NCBI RefSeq assembly: GCF_000337795.1
Contig: NZ_AOLP01000011.1
Location: 124,001 to 188,000 of the forward strand
Length of the DNA stretch: 64,000 nucleotides
Source of the DNA: Haloferax denitrificans ATCC 35960
GTDB taxonomy: Archaea; Halobacteriota; Halobacteria; Halobacteriales; Haloferacaceae
Reading direction: 5' to 3'
Positions 33,944 through 41,526 of the stretch are shown one piece after another. The notes beneath the pieces are model-generated. The model was given only the letters and a program-made list of their open reading frames with translations, did not search any database and was not told where the DNA came from. The position numbers and the translations under genes are program-made. How positions within the stretch are numbered: position 1 is the stretch's first letter; the number at the start of each line of letters is the position of its first letter.

Positions 33944-35013
33944 GCCGCGACGCCGAGAACCGCGAGCAGTTCCGCCCCGAGAACCACGACAACGAGCACT
34001 TCCTGCTCACGACCGTCGTCGGCTCCTACCCCAAGCCCAAGTGGCTCAACCGCGCCAACGACCTCGCGGAGGACCCCGACTCCAAGTTCACCCAGGAGCA
34101 CCTCCACGAGGCCCACGACGACGCCTGTCGCGTCATCACCAACGAACACGAGCGCTCCGGCCTCGACACCGTCGTCGACGGCGAGATGCGCCGCGAGGAG
34201 ATGGTCGAGTACTTCGCCCACCGCATCCCCGGCTACGAGTTCAACGGCCCGGTGAAGGTGTGGGGCCACAACTACTTCGACAAGCCCTCCGTCGTCGGCG
34301 AGGTCGAGTACGACGAGCCGTGGCTGGTCGACGAGTTCGAGTTCACGAGCGACGTGGCCTCCAAGCCCGTCAAGGTGCCCATCACGGGCCCGTACACGCT
34401 GGCGAGCTGGTCGTTCAACGAGCACTACGACTCCGAGGCGGACCTCGCGTACGCGCTGGCCGACCTCGTCAACGAGGAGATCGAACAGCTCGTCGAGGCG
34501 GGCGCGACCTACATCCAGATCGACGAGCCCGCGCTGGCGACGACGCCGGACGACCACGCCATCGTCGGCGAGTGTCTCGAACGCATCGTCGCGGGCGTCC
34601 CCGACGAGGTCCGCATCGGCCTCCACGTCTGTTACGGCGACTACTCCCGCATCTACCCCGAACTCAACGACTACCCCATCGACGAGTTCGACGTGGAACT
34701 CTGCAACGGCGGCTACGAGCAGATAGACGTGTTCACCGACCCCGAGTTCGAGCCGGACCTCGCGCTCGGCGTCGTCGACGTTCACACCGCCGAAGTCGAG
34801 ACCGTCGAGGAGATAAAGGAGAACATCAAGCAGGGCCTGAAGGTCGTCCCGCCGGAGAAGCTCACCGTCTCGCCCGACTGCGGCGTGAAGCTCCTCCCCC
34901 GCGAGGTCGCCTACCAGAAGATGGAGAACATGGTCAAAGCCGCCCGCGAGGTCGAAGCCGAACTCGACGCCGGCGAAATCGACCTCGACGCGCCCGTCCC
35001 GCAGGCCGACTGA
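33940..35013 (+). CDS. MetE-like protein 2 (zinc-dependent methionine synthase, catalytic half)
   Basis: 357 residues. Zinc ligands can be assigned: H229 and C231 in LHVCYGDY, E253 in ELCNGG, and C314 in SPDCGVKLL, the set used by MetE to activate homocysteine. The N-terminal VVGSYPKPKWL and ITGPYTLASW are also typical. Archaeal MetE proteins of this size correspond to the C-terminal domain of bacterial MetE and may take the methyl group from a methylated pterin or corrinoid protein. The true donor here is unknown. Four-base overlap with the partner gene supports a joint role. Confidence 0.87.
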   Translation: MSRDAENREQFRPENHDNEHFLLTTVVGSYPKPKWLNRANDLAEDPDSKFTQEHLHEAHDDACRVITNEHERSGLDTVVDGEMRREEMVEYFAHRIPGYEFNGPVKVWGHNYFDKPSVVGEVEYDEPWLVDEFEFTSDVASKPVKVPITGPYTLASWSFNEHYDSEADLAYALADLVNEEIEQLVEAGATYIQIDEPALATTPDDHAIVGECLERIVAGVPDEVRIGLHVCYGDYSRIYPELNDYPIDEFDVELCNGGYEQIDVFTDPEFEPDLALGVVDVHTAEVETVEEIKENIKQGLKVVPPEKLTVSPDCGVKLLPREVAYQKMENMVKAAREVEAELDAGEIDLDAPVPQAD

Positions 35014-35036
35014 GCCACCGACGCCGCGTTTCGTTC

Positions 35037-35041
35037 TTTTT
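35037..35041 (+). terminator. T5 tract after the methionine synthase pair
   Basis: TTTTT inside GTTCTTTTTCG, 24 bases after the stop, in a region that otherwise holds no feature until the convergent gene ends at 35146. Confidence 0.4.
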
Positions 35042-35145
35042 CGTCCGTCTCGACCCGCGACCACAGAGCCGCGGGACCGCACCGCCTTCGGTCGCGTCTC
35101 GGTCGGTGGTGGCGACGCGACGACGCGACGACTCGCCGGCGCGAC

Positions 35146-35712
35146 TCAGGCGCGCTCGGTCTCGAACGAGCGACCGAGTGCGGCATCGTCGTCGCCCCGA
35201 CGGTGGCCGGAGGCGTCGCCGCTTCCGACGCGCCAGCCGCCGTCAGCACTGCGAACCAGCGGAAGCTCCGCGCCGACGGCGTCCGAAATCTCCTCGGGGA
35301 CCACGTCGCACGCCGCGGCGATGCGCTCGAACCGCGACCCGCCGGTCAGCGCCTCCGGGACCGGCACCCAGACCGCCGCGGTCCGGTCGTCGGGCGTCGC
35401 GAGCGCGAGGTCGAACCGCACGCCGTCCCGCCGGGAGAACCGAGCGAAGCCGCTCGCGCCGCGCCGCCGCTCGGGGACGACGTTCGTGACGACGCCGGAA
35501 TCGACGTGGTCGAGCGCGCGCAGGCCGGCCACGCGGAGTTCCACGTCGCGGATGTCGGTCGGGCCGAGGACGACCGGCCGCGCGAGCGTCGAGAGCGTCG
35601 CCGCCAGTCGCGCGGTCGTCCACGCCGCAATCGCGGTCGCGCCGAGCATCGCCGCCGCGCCGCCGACGAACAGCACCGCGAGCGCGAGGACTACGAGTTC
35701 CACTTCGACCAT
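35146..35712 (-). CDS. membrane-anchored haloarchaeal protein of unknown function
   Basis: 188 residues. One or two hydrophobic stretches near the N-terminus (VELVVLALAVLFVGGAAAMLGATAIAAW) suggest a membrane anchor. A soluble region follows, with strands such as VELRVAGLRALDHVD and VRFDLALATPDDRTAAVWVPV. The tail is polar and low-complexity. No known motif is recognised. Confidence 0.55.
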   Translation of the reverse strand: MVEVELVVLALAVLFVGGAAAMLGATAIAAWTTARLAATLSTLARPVVLGPTDIRDVELRVAGLRALDHVDSGVVTNVVPERRRGASGFARFSRRDGVRFDLALATPDDRTAAVWVPVPEALTGGSRFERIAAACDVVPEEISDAVGAELPLVRSADGGWRVGSGDASGHRRGDDDAALGRSFETERA

Positions 35713-35927
35713 GTGACACGATTCGCCGGGCGACGAGAAAACCGTTGTTCGCCGCGCGGTGGACGGTCAGGCCGCGGTGAGGGTCGCCGCCGAGCGCGGA
35801 TGACCGATGGTAGAATCCCGCACACCGACCCGACGAGAGCGCCCTCTCGGCGGCTGGAGCGCGGACGAGAGGGGAGACGTGGCCGTCGCTCCTCTCGGAA
35901 GAAAGCGTGAGAACCGCGAGACGAGAC

Positions 35928-36392
35928 TTACTCGTAGAGCCAGGTCTCGTCGACGCGCTCGTAGTCGACGAGTTCGTCCTCGTCGAAGAAGAGCGCGATT
36001 TCGCGCTCGTTCGCGCCCTCGTCCTCGTGGTCGGAGCCGTGGATGACGTTCCGGCCGAGGTCGAGACCGTAGTCGCCGCGGATGGTGCCGGGGGCGGACT
36101 CTGCGGGGTCGGTCTCGCCCATCATGCGGCGGACCTGTCGCGTCGCGTCCTGTCCTTCCCAGACCATCGCGAAGACGGGACCGGACGTGATGAAGTCGAC
36201 GAGACCCTCGAAGAAGGGCTTGCCCTCGTGCTCGCCGTAGTGGTCGTGGGCGAGCTCCTCGTCGATCTGCATGAACTTGCCGCCGACCATCTTGAGACCG
36301 CGGTCCTCGAAGCGGGAGACGATGTCCCCGATGAGACCGCGCTGGACGCCGTCGGGCTTGACCATCACGAAGGTGCGCTCAGCGTCGGACAT
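35928..36392 (-). CDS. ndk: nucleoside diphosphate kinase
   Basis: 154 residues. It transfers a phosphate from ATP to other nucleoside diphosphates. The catalytic histidine is H118 in [13 protein letters not shown]. The N-terminal [15 protein letters not shown] is typical. Start 36392 (MSDAERTF) shares one base with the stop of rpl24e. It is the last gene of the eL8-eS28-eL24 operon, a placement common in archaea. Confidence 0.97.
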   Translation of the reverse strand: MSDAERTFVMVKPDGVQRGLIGDIVSRFEDRGLKMVGGKFMQIDEELAHDHYGEHEGKPFFEGLVDFITSGPVFAMVWEGQDATRQVRRMMGETDPAESAPGTIRGDYGLDLGRNVIHGSDHEDEGANEREIALFFDEDELVDYERVDETWLYE

Positions 36393-36592
36393 CAGTTGTC
36401 CTCCGACTTGCCGCTCGCGCGGCGGCCGGCCTCGGTCCACTCGAGGTCGCGGGCTTCGCGGCCGAGGAAGTAGTTCTTCTCGGCCTTCGAGTCCTTGAAG
36501 TGGAGGATGGTGCCGTCGGTCTTGACGTACATCGTGCCCGTGCCGGGCTCGATTTCGTCACCGCTGTAGTCGCACGTGCGCTTTTCGACCAT
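36392..36592 (-). CDS. rpl24e: 50S ribosomal protein eL24
   Basis: 66 residues with an archaeal eL24 zinc-finger-like fold: [23 protein letters not shown] and [23 protein letters not shown]. Only one cysteine of the zinc site (C7) is retained, so zinc is probably not bound. It follows rps28e after a two-base gap. Confidence 0.94.
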   Translation of the reverse strand: MVEKRTCDYSGDEIEPGTGTMYVKTDGTILHFKDSKAEKNYFLGREARDLEWTEAGRRASGKSEDN

Positions 36593-36594
36593 TG

Positions 36595-36819
36595 TTACTG
36601 CCCTCCGATGGAGTCGGCGTCACGCTGAGTCTCGCGGAGCTGGAGGATGTCGCCCTCGCGGACGGGACCCAGCACGTTTCGCGTGATGATACGGCCCTGG
36701 TTGGAGCCTTCGCGGATGCGGCACTTGACCTGCATGGCCTCGCCGTGCATCCCAGTCTTTCCAACGACTTCGATGACTTCGGCAGGCGTCGAGTCGCTGG
36801 CTTGTTCGTCCGCGCTCAT
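36595..36819 (-). CDS. rps28e: 30S ribosomal protein eS28
   Basis: 74 residues, an OB-fold small-subunit protein found in archaea and eukaryotes. [24 protein letters not shown] and [27 protein letters not shown] are diagnostic. The first 12 residues are a polar halophilic extension. It lies six bases after rpl7ae. Confidence 0.95.
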   Translation of the reverse strand: MSADEQASDSTPAEVIEVVGKTGMHGEAMQVKCRIREGSNQGRIITRNVLGPVREGDILQLRETQRDADSIGGQ

Positions 36820-36825
36820 GGTCGG

Positions 36826-37188
36826 TTATCGAAGGTCCTCGACCTTAGTCGCAATGTCCTCGACATCGTCGGACGCGTCGCCGGCGTCGACGATGGCGGC
36901 CGCGGCACTGCCGACTTCGAGGCCGGCGGCGTGGCCGATGTCGTCCTGCGTCTCGACGAAGATGAACGGAATGCCCTTCTCGTCGGCGAGTTCGGGCAGG
37001 TGCATGACGATTTCCTCGGGGGAAACGTCTTCCGCGATGAGGACGAGCTGGGCGTTGCCCCGCTCGATGGACTTGGTCGTTTCGTTGGTTCCTTTCTTCA
37101 CGATACCAGTATCTCGGGCGACCTCGAGCGCCTCGACGGCGCTGTCAGCGAGGTCGGCCGGTACGTCGAAGTCTACGTAAACAGCCAT
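36826..37188 (-). CDS. rpl7ae: 50S ribosomal protein eL8 (L7Ae)
   Basis: 120 residues. L7Ae binds kink-turns in 23S rRNA, in box C/D and H/ACA guide RNAs and in RNase P. Key segments: [35 protein letters not shown] and [22 protein letters not shown]. It leads the eL8-eS28-eL24-Ndk operon. The leader is long (about 120 bases if the TTTTATG box is used). In several archaea L7Ae represses its own mRNA through a 5' kink-turn. Confidence 0.97.
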   Translation of the reverse strand: MAVYVDFDVPADLADSAVEALEVARDTGIVKKGTNETTKSIERGNAQLVLIAEDVSPEEIVMHLPELADEKGIPFIFVETQDDIGHAAGLEVGSAAAAIVDAGDASDDVEDIATKVEDLR

Positions 37189-37340
37189 TGTTGTTCACCT
37201 ATATCCTGCTCGCGGGCTCGACTCCCTCGCCGGTATCACACCGGTCGGTCGGTCGCGACCGGTCAACGATTTCCCTACGGCGAGGAGGTTCATCAACCCC
37301 GGACAGGCTGTAACCATCCTTTGCTCCGGCCCCCATAAAA
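37189..37340 (-). promoter_or_regulatory. long structured leader and promoter of the eL8 operon
   Basis: On the minus strand CTTTTATG near 37335-37342 is a candidate TATA box. From it the transcript would carry about 120 untranslated bases. Visible elements: GGTT-GATG-AACC, and the stem CCGGT-GTGAT-ACCGG near the middle. AGGTGA, a Shine-Dalgarno-like motif, lies just before the ATG. A clear C/D or kink-turn consensus was not found by eye. Confidence 0.4.
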
Positions 37341-37560
37341 GCGCTTTCAAAATCGTAGCGCCGTGCGACGCGTCCGCACGACCCGCGAATCGCCCGATTT
37401 CTCGCCGACCACAGCGACCCGAATCTGCGTGTCGACTGCTCACACGACTCGCGTTTGGCGGCGTGTGACACCCCACTAGAACCACCGCCGTACCGACCGA
37501 ACTGCGGGGCGCTCGCGCCCGACCGAAGAACGTGAATAGCCGCGCCGACGTACCGATACC
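37341..37560. other. intergenic DNA between the eL8 operon and tmcA
   Basis: With the leader above, this makes a 372-base stretch without a convincing gene. It holds the diverging control regions of rpl7ae and tmcA. A 90-residue minus-strand frame (37199-37471) spans the eL8 promoter, and its Arg/Ser-rich translation looks random. Confidence 0.5.
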
Positions 37561-39861
37561 ATGACCGAACTCGGCGACGACCCCGACGTCGAGGCGCTCG
37601 CCGCCGCCCGCCGCGAGGAGGCGCTGGCGACGAATCAGCGACGCCTCATCGTCCTCGCCGGCGACCGGGACGCCGGCATCGACGCCGCCTTCGACGCGGT
37701 CCGCGGGGCCGACGTGCCCGACGACGAGGTGACGTTCGTCACCGCCCGCGAGGGCTTTCGCTTCCACCGCGTCGAACCGAAGCGCGCCTCCTCGCTCCTC
37801 GGGACGACCCGGACGCTCGTCGTTCTCGACGCCCACGAGGACTTTTCGGCGAACGCGCTCGGCCGCGTCGCCGGCGCGGTCGACGGCGGCGGCCTGCTCG
37901 TTTTGCTCACCCCCTCGCTCGACGACTGGCCGGCCCGCCACGACTCGTTCGACGAGCGATTGGCCGTCCCGCCGTTCACCGTCGGCGACGTGACCGGTCG
38001 CTTCCGCGGCCGACTCGTCTCGACGCTCCGGGACCACCCCGGCGTCGCGCTCGTGGACCTCGATTCTGGGACCGCCGAGCGCGACGGCGCGTACCGACAG
38101 GGAATCAGCTTCGACGCCGCCCCGCCGCGGGTGCCGAGAGAGGGGGACCGCAGATTCCCGCGGCGCGCCTACGAGGACTGCCTCACCGCCGACCAGTCCG
38201 AGGCGCTCGCCGCGCTCGAAGCCCTGACGGAACCGGGGACCGCCGTCGTCGTAGAGGCCGACCGCGGCCGCGGGAAGTCGAGCGCGGCGGGCCTCGCCGC
38301 CGGGAGCCTCGCGGCCGAGGGCGCGGACGTGGTCGTGACCGCGCCCGGAAAGCGGAACGCCGCCGAGGTGTTCGCCCGCGCGGAGCGACTCCTCTCCGAA
38401 CTCGGCGCGCTCCGGGGCGGCGGCGCGGACGACTTCGACATCGCGGCCGACCGCGGCGGGCGCGTCCGCTACGTCCCGCCGACAGAAGCCGGCGCGGCCG
38501 GGGCCGACGCCGACGCGCTCGTCGTGGACGAGGCCGCGGCCCTCCCCGTCAGGCTCCTCGAATCGTTCCTCGCCGCGCCCGCGGTCGCCTTCTGTACGAC
38601 CGTCCGCGGCTACGAGGGCGCGGGCCGCGGCTTCGCCGTCCGCTTCCGCGACCGCCTCGACGACGCGGACCGCGAGGTGACCGACGCGCGCCTCGACGAC
38701 CCGATTCGCTACGCCGCCGGCGACCCCGTCGAGTCGTGGACGTTCCGCGCGCTCCTCCTCGACGCCCGGCCGCCGGTCGACCAACTCGTCGCGGACGCGA
38801 CGCCCGAATCCGCCTCCTACCGGGCGCTTTCGCCCGACGACCTACTGGCGGACGAACACCTGCTCCGCGAGGCGTTCGGCCTGCTCGTCCTCGCGCACTA
38901 CCGGACCGAGCCGGACGACCTCGCCCGCCTCCTCGACGCCCCGAACCTGACGCTTCGGGCGCTCACCCACGAGGGCCGGGTCGTCTCGGTCGCGCTCCTC
39001 GCCCGCGAGGGCGGCCTCGACGCCGACACCCGCCGGCACATGTACGACGGCGACCGGGTCCGCGGGAACATGCTCCCCGACGTGTTCACGAGCCAGCTCC
39101 GCGACGAGGGGGCGGGAATCCCCGTCGGTTACCGCGTGATGCGCATCGCCACCCACCACGCGGTCCGGTCGTCGGGCCTCGGCTCGCGGCTCCTCTCGGA
39201 GCTACGCGACGAGTTCGCGGACGAGGCGGACTACCTCGGCGTCGGCTTCGGCGCGACTCCCGACCTCCTCTCGTTTTGGCGCGACAACGGCTACGGTACG
39301 GTCCACCTCTCGACCACCAGAAACGACACCAGCGGCGAGTACTCCGCGCTCATGATGCGCCCGCTGTCGCCCGCCGGTCGCGACCTCCGCGACCGCCACG
39401 CGAGGTGGTTCCTCGGCCGCGTCGGCGACGTGCTCGGCGACGCCCTCTCGGACCTCGACGCCGACGTGGCGCGGACCGCCCTCGCCGCCGTCGAGGCCGG
39501 TTCCGACTCCGACGCCGACGCCGGCCCTGAGTCAGCCTTCTCGCCCGACCTCTCCGAGTACGAGTGGCGCGTCGTCGTCGGCGCGTCGTACGGCCCGGGA
39601 CTCTACACGACCGCCCCCGGCGCGTTCCGGCGACTCGGACTCGCGCACCTCACGAACCCCGAGCGCGCGTCGCTCACGCCTCGGGAAGAGCGACTGCTCG
39701 TCCGCAAAGTCCTCCAGACGCGCCCGTGGGACGCCGTCGCGGACGAACTCGACTTCCACTCGACCGCGGGGGCCATGCGCGCGCTCGGCGACGCCTACGA
39801 ACCGCTCGTGGACGAGTACGGCACCGACGCGGCCCACGCCGAGCGCGAGCGGTTCCGGTGA
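37561..39861 (+). CDS. tmcA: tRNA(Met) cytidine acetyltransferase TmcA
   Basis: 766 residues. TmcA/Nat10 enzymes make N4-acetylcytidine using ATP and acetyl-CoA. Domain order: an N-terminal DUF1726 domain (about 1-180), then an RNA-helicase-like module with Walker A EADRGRGKSSAAGLAAG near 231-247 and VVDEAAALP near 321. A GNAT domain (about 470-620) contains GYRVMRIATHHAVRSSGLGSRLLSELRDEF. A C-terminal tRNA-binding tail completes it. Archaeal members can modify rRNA and other tRNAs as well as tRNA-Met. The gene stands alone, divergent from the eL8 operon. Confidence 0.94.
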   Translation: MTELGDDPDVEALAAARREEALATNQRRLIVLAGDRDAGIDAAFDAVRGADVPDDEVTFVTAREGFRFHRVEPKRASSLLGTTRTLVVLDAHEDFSANALGRVAGAVDGGGLLVLLTPSLDDWPARHDSFDERLAVPPFTVGDVTGRFRGRLVSTLRDHPGVALVDLDSGTAERDGAYRQGISFDAAPPRVPREGDRRFPRRAYEDCLTADQSEALAALEALTEPGTAVVVEADRGRGKSSAAGLAAGSLAAEGADVVVTAPGKRNAAEVFARAERLLSELGALRGGGADDFDIAADRGGRVRYVPPTEAGAAGADADALVVDEAAALPVRLLESFLAAPAVAFCTTVRGYEGAGRGFAVRFRDRLDDADREVTDARLDDPIRYAAGDPVESWTFRALLLDARPPVDQLVADATPESASYRALSPDDLLADEHLLREAFGLLVLAHYRTEPDDLARLLDAPNLTLRALTHEGRVVSVALLAREGGLDADTRRHMYDGDRVRGNMLPDVFTSQLRDEGAGIPVGYRVMRIATHHAVRSSGLGSRLLSELRDEFADEADYLGVGFGATPDLLSFWRDNGYGTVHLSTTRNDTSGEYSALMMRPLSPAGRDLRDRHARWFLGRVGDVLGDALSDLDADVARTALAAVEAGSDSDADAGPESAFSPDLSEYEWRVVVGASYGPGLYTTAPGAFRRLGLAHLTNPERASLTPREERLLVRKVLQTRPWDAVADELDFHSTAGAMRALGDAYEPLVDEYGTDAAHAERERFR

Positions 39862-39937
39862 CGCCGCCCGTGGGAACGGTCGCGCCGGTCGCCCGCGCGC
39901 CGACACACCGATAGTCGTCGGTGCCGACGCTCCCCGT

Positions 39938-40102
39938 ATGGCCGAGTGTAGCGAACCCGACTGCGGAAACATCGCGGCGGTCAGGCTCTACGTGCCGTGG
40001 GACGCCGACAGGAACGTCTGTACGGCCCACGCGAGGGCGCTCGTCCAGCGGGACGGCGTCGTCGCCGAACCTCTCGACGGGGCCGCAGACGATTGGTCGT
40101 AA
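39938..40102 (+). CDS. 54-residue zinc-finger-like microprotein
   Basis: The frame MAECSEPDCGNIAAVRLYVP... runs for 54 codons to a TAA and is easily missed. C4 and C9 near the N-terminus with C28 and H31 in NVCTAHARAL form a plausible CCCH zinc site. The sequence has folded character (a strand AAVRLYVPW and a helix after the second pair) and haloarchaeal composition. Similar small proteins are common in haloarchaea. It lies 76 bases after tmcA, and its promoter is unclear. Confidence 0.72.
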   Translation: MAECSEPDCGNIAAVRLYVPWDADRNVCTAHARALVQRDGVVAEPLDGAADDWS

Positions 40103-40216
40103 GCCGGTCGGGTGGTCGCGCGACCGGTCGCACGCGGGGCAGTCGCAGACCCACGCGTCGCTGGCGGAAGCGACGACGCGCAGAAAATCAGGGTCGGAGA
40201 CGGAGCGAGTCCGCGC

Positions 40217-40951
40217 TCACCGGAGCGACACGGCCATCATCACTTCGTCGACGTAGTCGCCGTCTATCTTGTAGTGGCCGTCGCGGACGGCTTCGGTCTC
40301 CCAGCCGTGGCCTTCGAGGAACGCGATGGCCTCCTCGTTGGTCGCCGGGATGCTGTTGTAGAGCTTCTCGAAGCCGCGCTCGCGCGCCCAGTCGACGCCG
40401 CGGTCGAGGAGTCTGCTCCCGACGCCGTTACCGCGGAACTCCGGTCGCGTGCCGACCGTCAGGACGGCGGTGTGGCTCAGCTTCTCCGCCTCGGGCAGGT
40501 CGAGGTGGACCCAGCCGGCGAGCTCGTCGCCCACGGTGGCGACGAACACCATCCGGGAGTTCACGTCGTTGTGCCGGAGGACGACCTCCTCGTGGTCGAG
40601 CAGGTCGGCGACCGTCTCGGCCTCGATGTACCGGCCCTCGTCTGCGACCTCGTGGATGGCGTCGACGAGGCTCTCCAGGTCGACGTTCTGGGCCATCCGA
40701 ATCGTCACGTCGAGGTCGCCGAGTTCGACCGTCTCCGCCTCGCCGGGCGCGTACGCCACCTCGACGTGGTTGCCGACTTTTCGGATGTAGCCGTCGCGTC
40801 GCAGAACGGTCAGGTGCGCCCCCAGCGCCGCCGGCTCGAAGTTGAGCGCCCGGCGTACCTCGTCTTCGCGGACGGTCCCGTTGCGCTCGATGTACTCGTA
40901 GATGTCTTTGCGGTCTTTGTGTCCGAAGTTGAGACTGTCAGTTACTTCCAT
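40217..40951 (-). CDS. GNAT acetyltransferase with N-terminal winged-helix domain
   Basis: 244 residues. The first 75 form a wHTH-like region (LNFGHKDRKDIYEYIERNG, LGAHLTVLRRDGYIRKVGNHVEV). A GNAT domain follows from about 85, with acetyl-CoA loop VGTRPEFRGNGVGSRLLDRGVDWARERGF. Such fusions may be regulators whose activity depends on an acetylated small molecule, or protein acetylases; the target is unknown. The ATG at 40951 lies 26 bases after TTTATAAT (minus strand), giving a leaderless mRNA. Confidence 0.8.
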   Translation of the reverse strand: MEVTDSLNFGHKDRKDIYEYIERNGTVREDEVRRALNFEPAALGAHLTVLRRDGYIRKVGNHVEVAYAPGEAETVELGDLDVTIRMAQNVDLESLVDAIHEVADEGRYIEAETVADLLDHEEVVLRHNDVNSRMVFVATVGDELAGWVHLDLPEAEKLSHTAVLTVGTRPEFRGNGVGSRLLDRGVDWARERGFEKLYNSIPATNEEAIAFLEGHGWETEAVRDGHYKIDGDYVDEVMMAVSLR

Positions 40952-40972
40952 GGTACACAATCACACTCATGA

Positions 40973-40980
40973 TTTATAAT
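40973..40980 (-). promoter_or_regulatory. TATA box of the wHTH-GNAT gene
   Basis: Minus-strand ATTATAAA lies about 26 bases before the ATG at 40951. This is an AT-rich island in GC-rich DNA. Confidence 0.55.
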
Positions 40981-41060
40981 TGTTGTTCGTGTTCGACTCG
41001 CCGACAGTCGGCTTCGCCGACGCGTGAAACGGGACCGCGACCGCGGGGCGCGGGCCGGCC

Positions 41061-41513
41061 TCAGCGCCGCTCGGGGACGCAGGTCAGGAGTTGGGCGGTG
41101 TCGACCACGTCGTGGGTCCGAAGCAGGACTTCGGCGGCCTCGCGCACCGTGAAGTCCGCGTCGAGGTCGACGCCGTAGCACCGGGCGTACATGGCGAGCC
41201 AGTCGTTCATCGCCCGGTGGAGGAGTTCGAACTCCTCGCCGGTGAAGGAGACCAGTCGGTCGCCCGTCCGCGCCCGGATGTAGAGCGAGACCGCCGGGCC
41301 GACGCCGTCGCGGGCGCATTCGAGCGCGCGCCGGTCCGCGGCCGACGACGGTGGCGGGTCGAACGACTCCCGCGCTTCCCGCGCCTCGGCGGCGAGGGCT
41401 CTGGCGCGCTCGCCGAACCGCACGTCTTCCGGGTGACGCTCCTCGGCCCCGCGGCCGTCGGCGACGGGTTGGGAGTCGGGGCGAGATTCCGGGCCGGTCG
41501 CGTCGCCGCTCAT
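41061..41513 (-). CDS. haloarchaeal protein of unknown function next to the ETF genes
   Basis: 150 residues. The first 50 are polar and low-complexity. The remainder looks helical and folded (RALECARDGVGPAVSLYIRARTGD, FELLHRAMNDWLAMYARCYGVDLDADFT, EVLLRTHDVVDTAQLLTCV). The start is 13 bases after the FixC stop, so it may be the last gene of the electron-transfer operon. No catalytic motif is recognised. Confidence 0.6.
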   Translation of the reverse strand: MSGDATGPESRPDSQPVADGRGAEERHPEDVRFGERARALAAEAREARESFDPPPSSAADRRALECARDGVGPAVSLYIRARTGDRLVSFTGEEFELLHRAMNDWLAMYARCYGVDLDADFTVREAAEVLLRTHDVVDTAQLLTCVPERR

Positions 41514-41526
41514 CTTCGCACCCCCG

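Noticed and set aside
37199..37471. 90-residue minus-strand frame before rpl7ae
   Set aside because: It spans the promoter, has random-looking composition and no plausible start signal.
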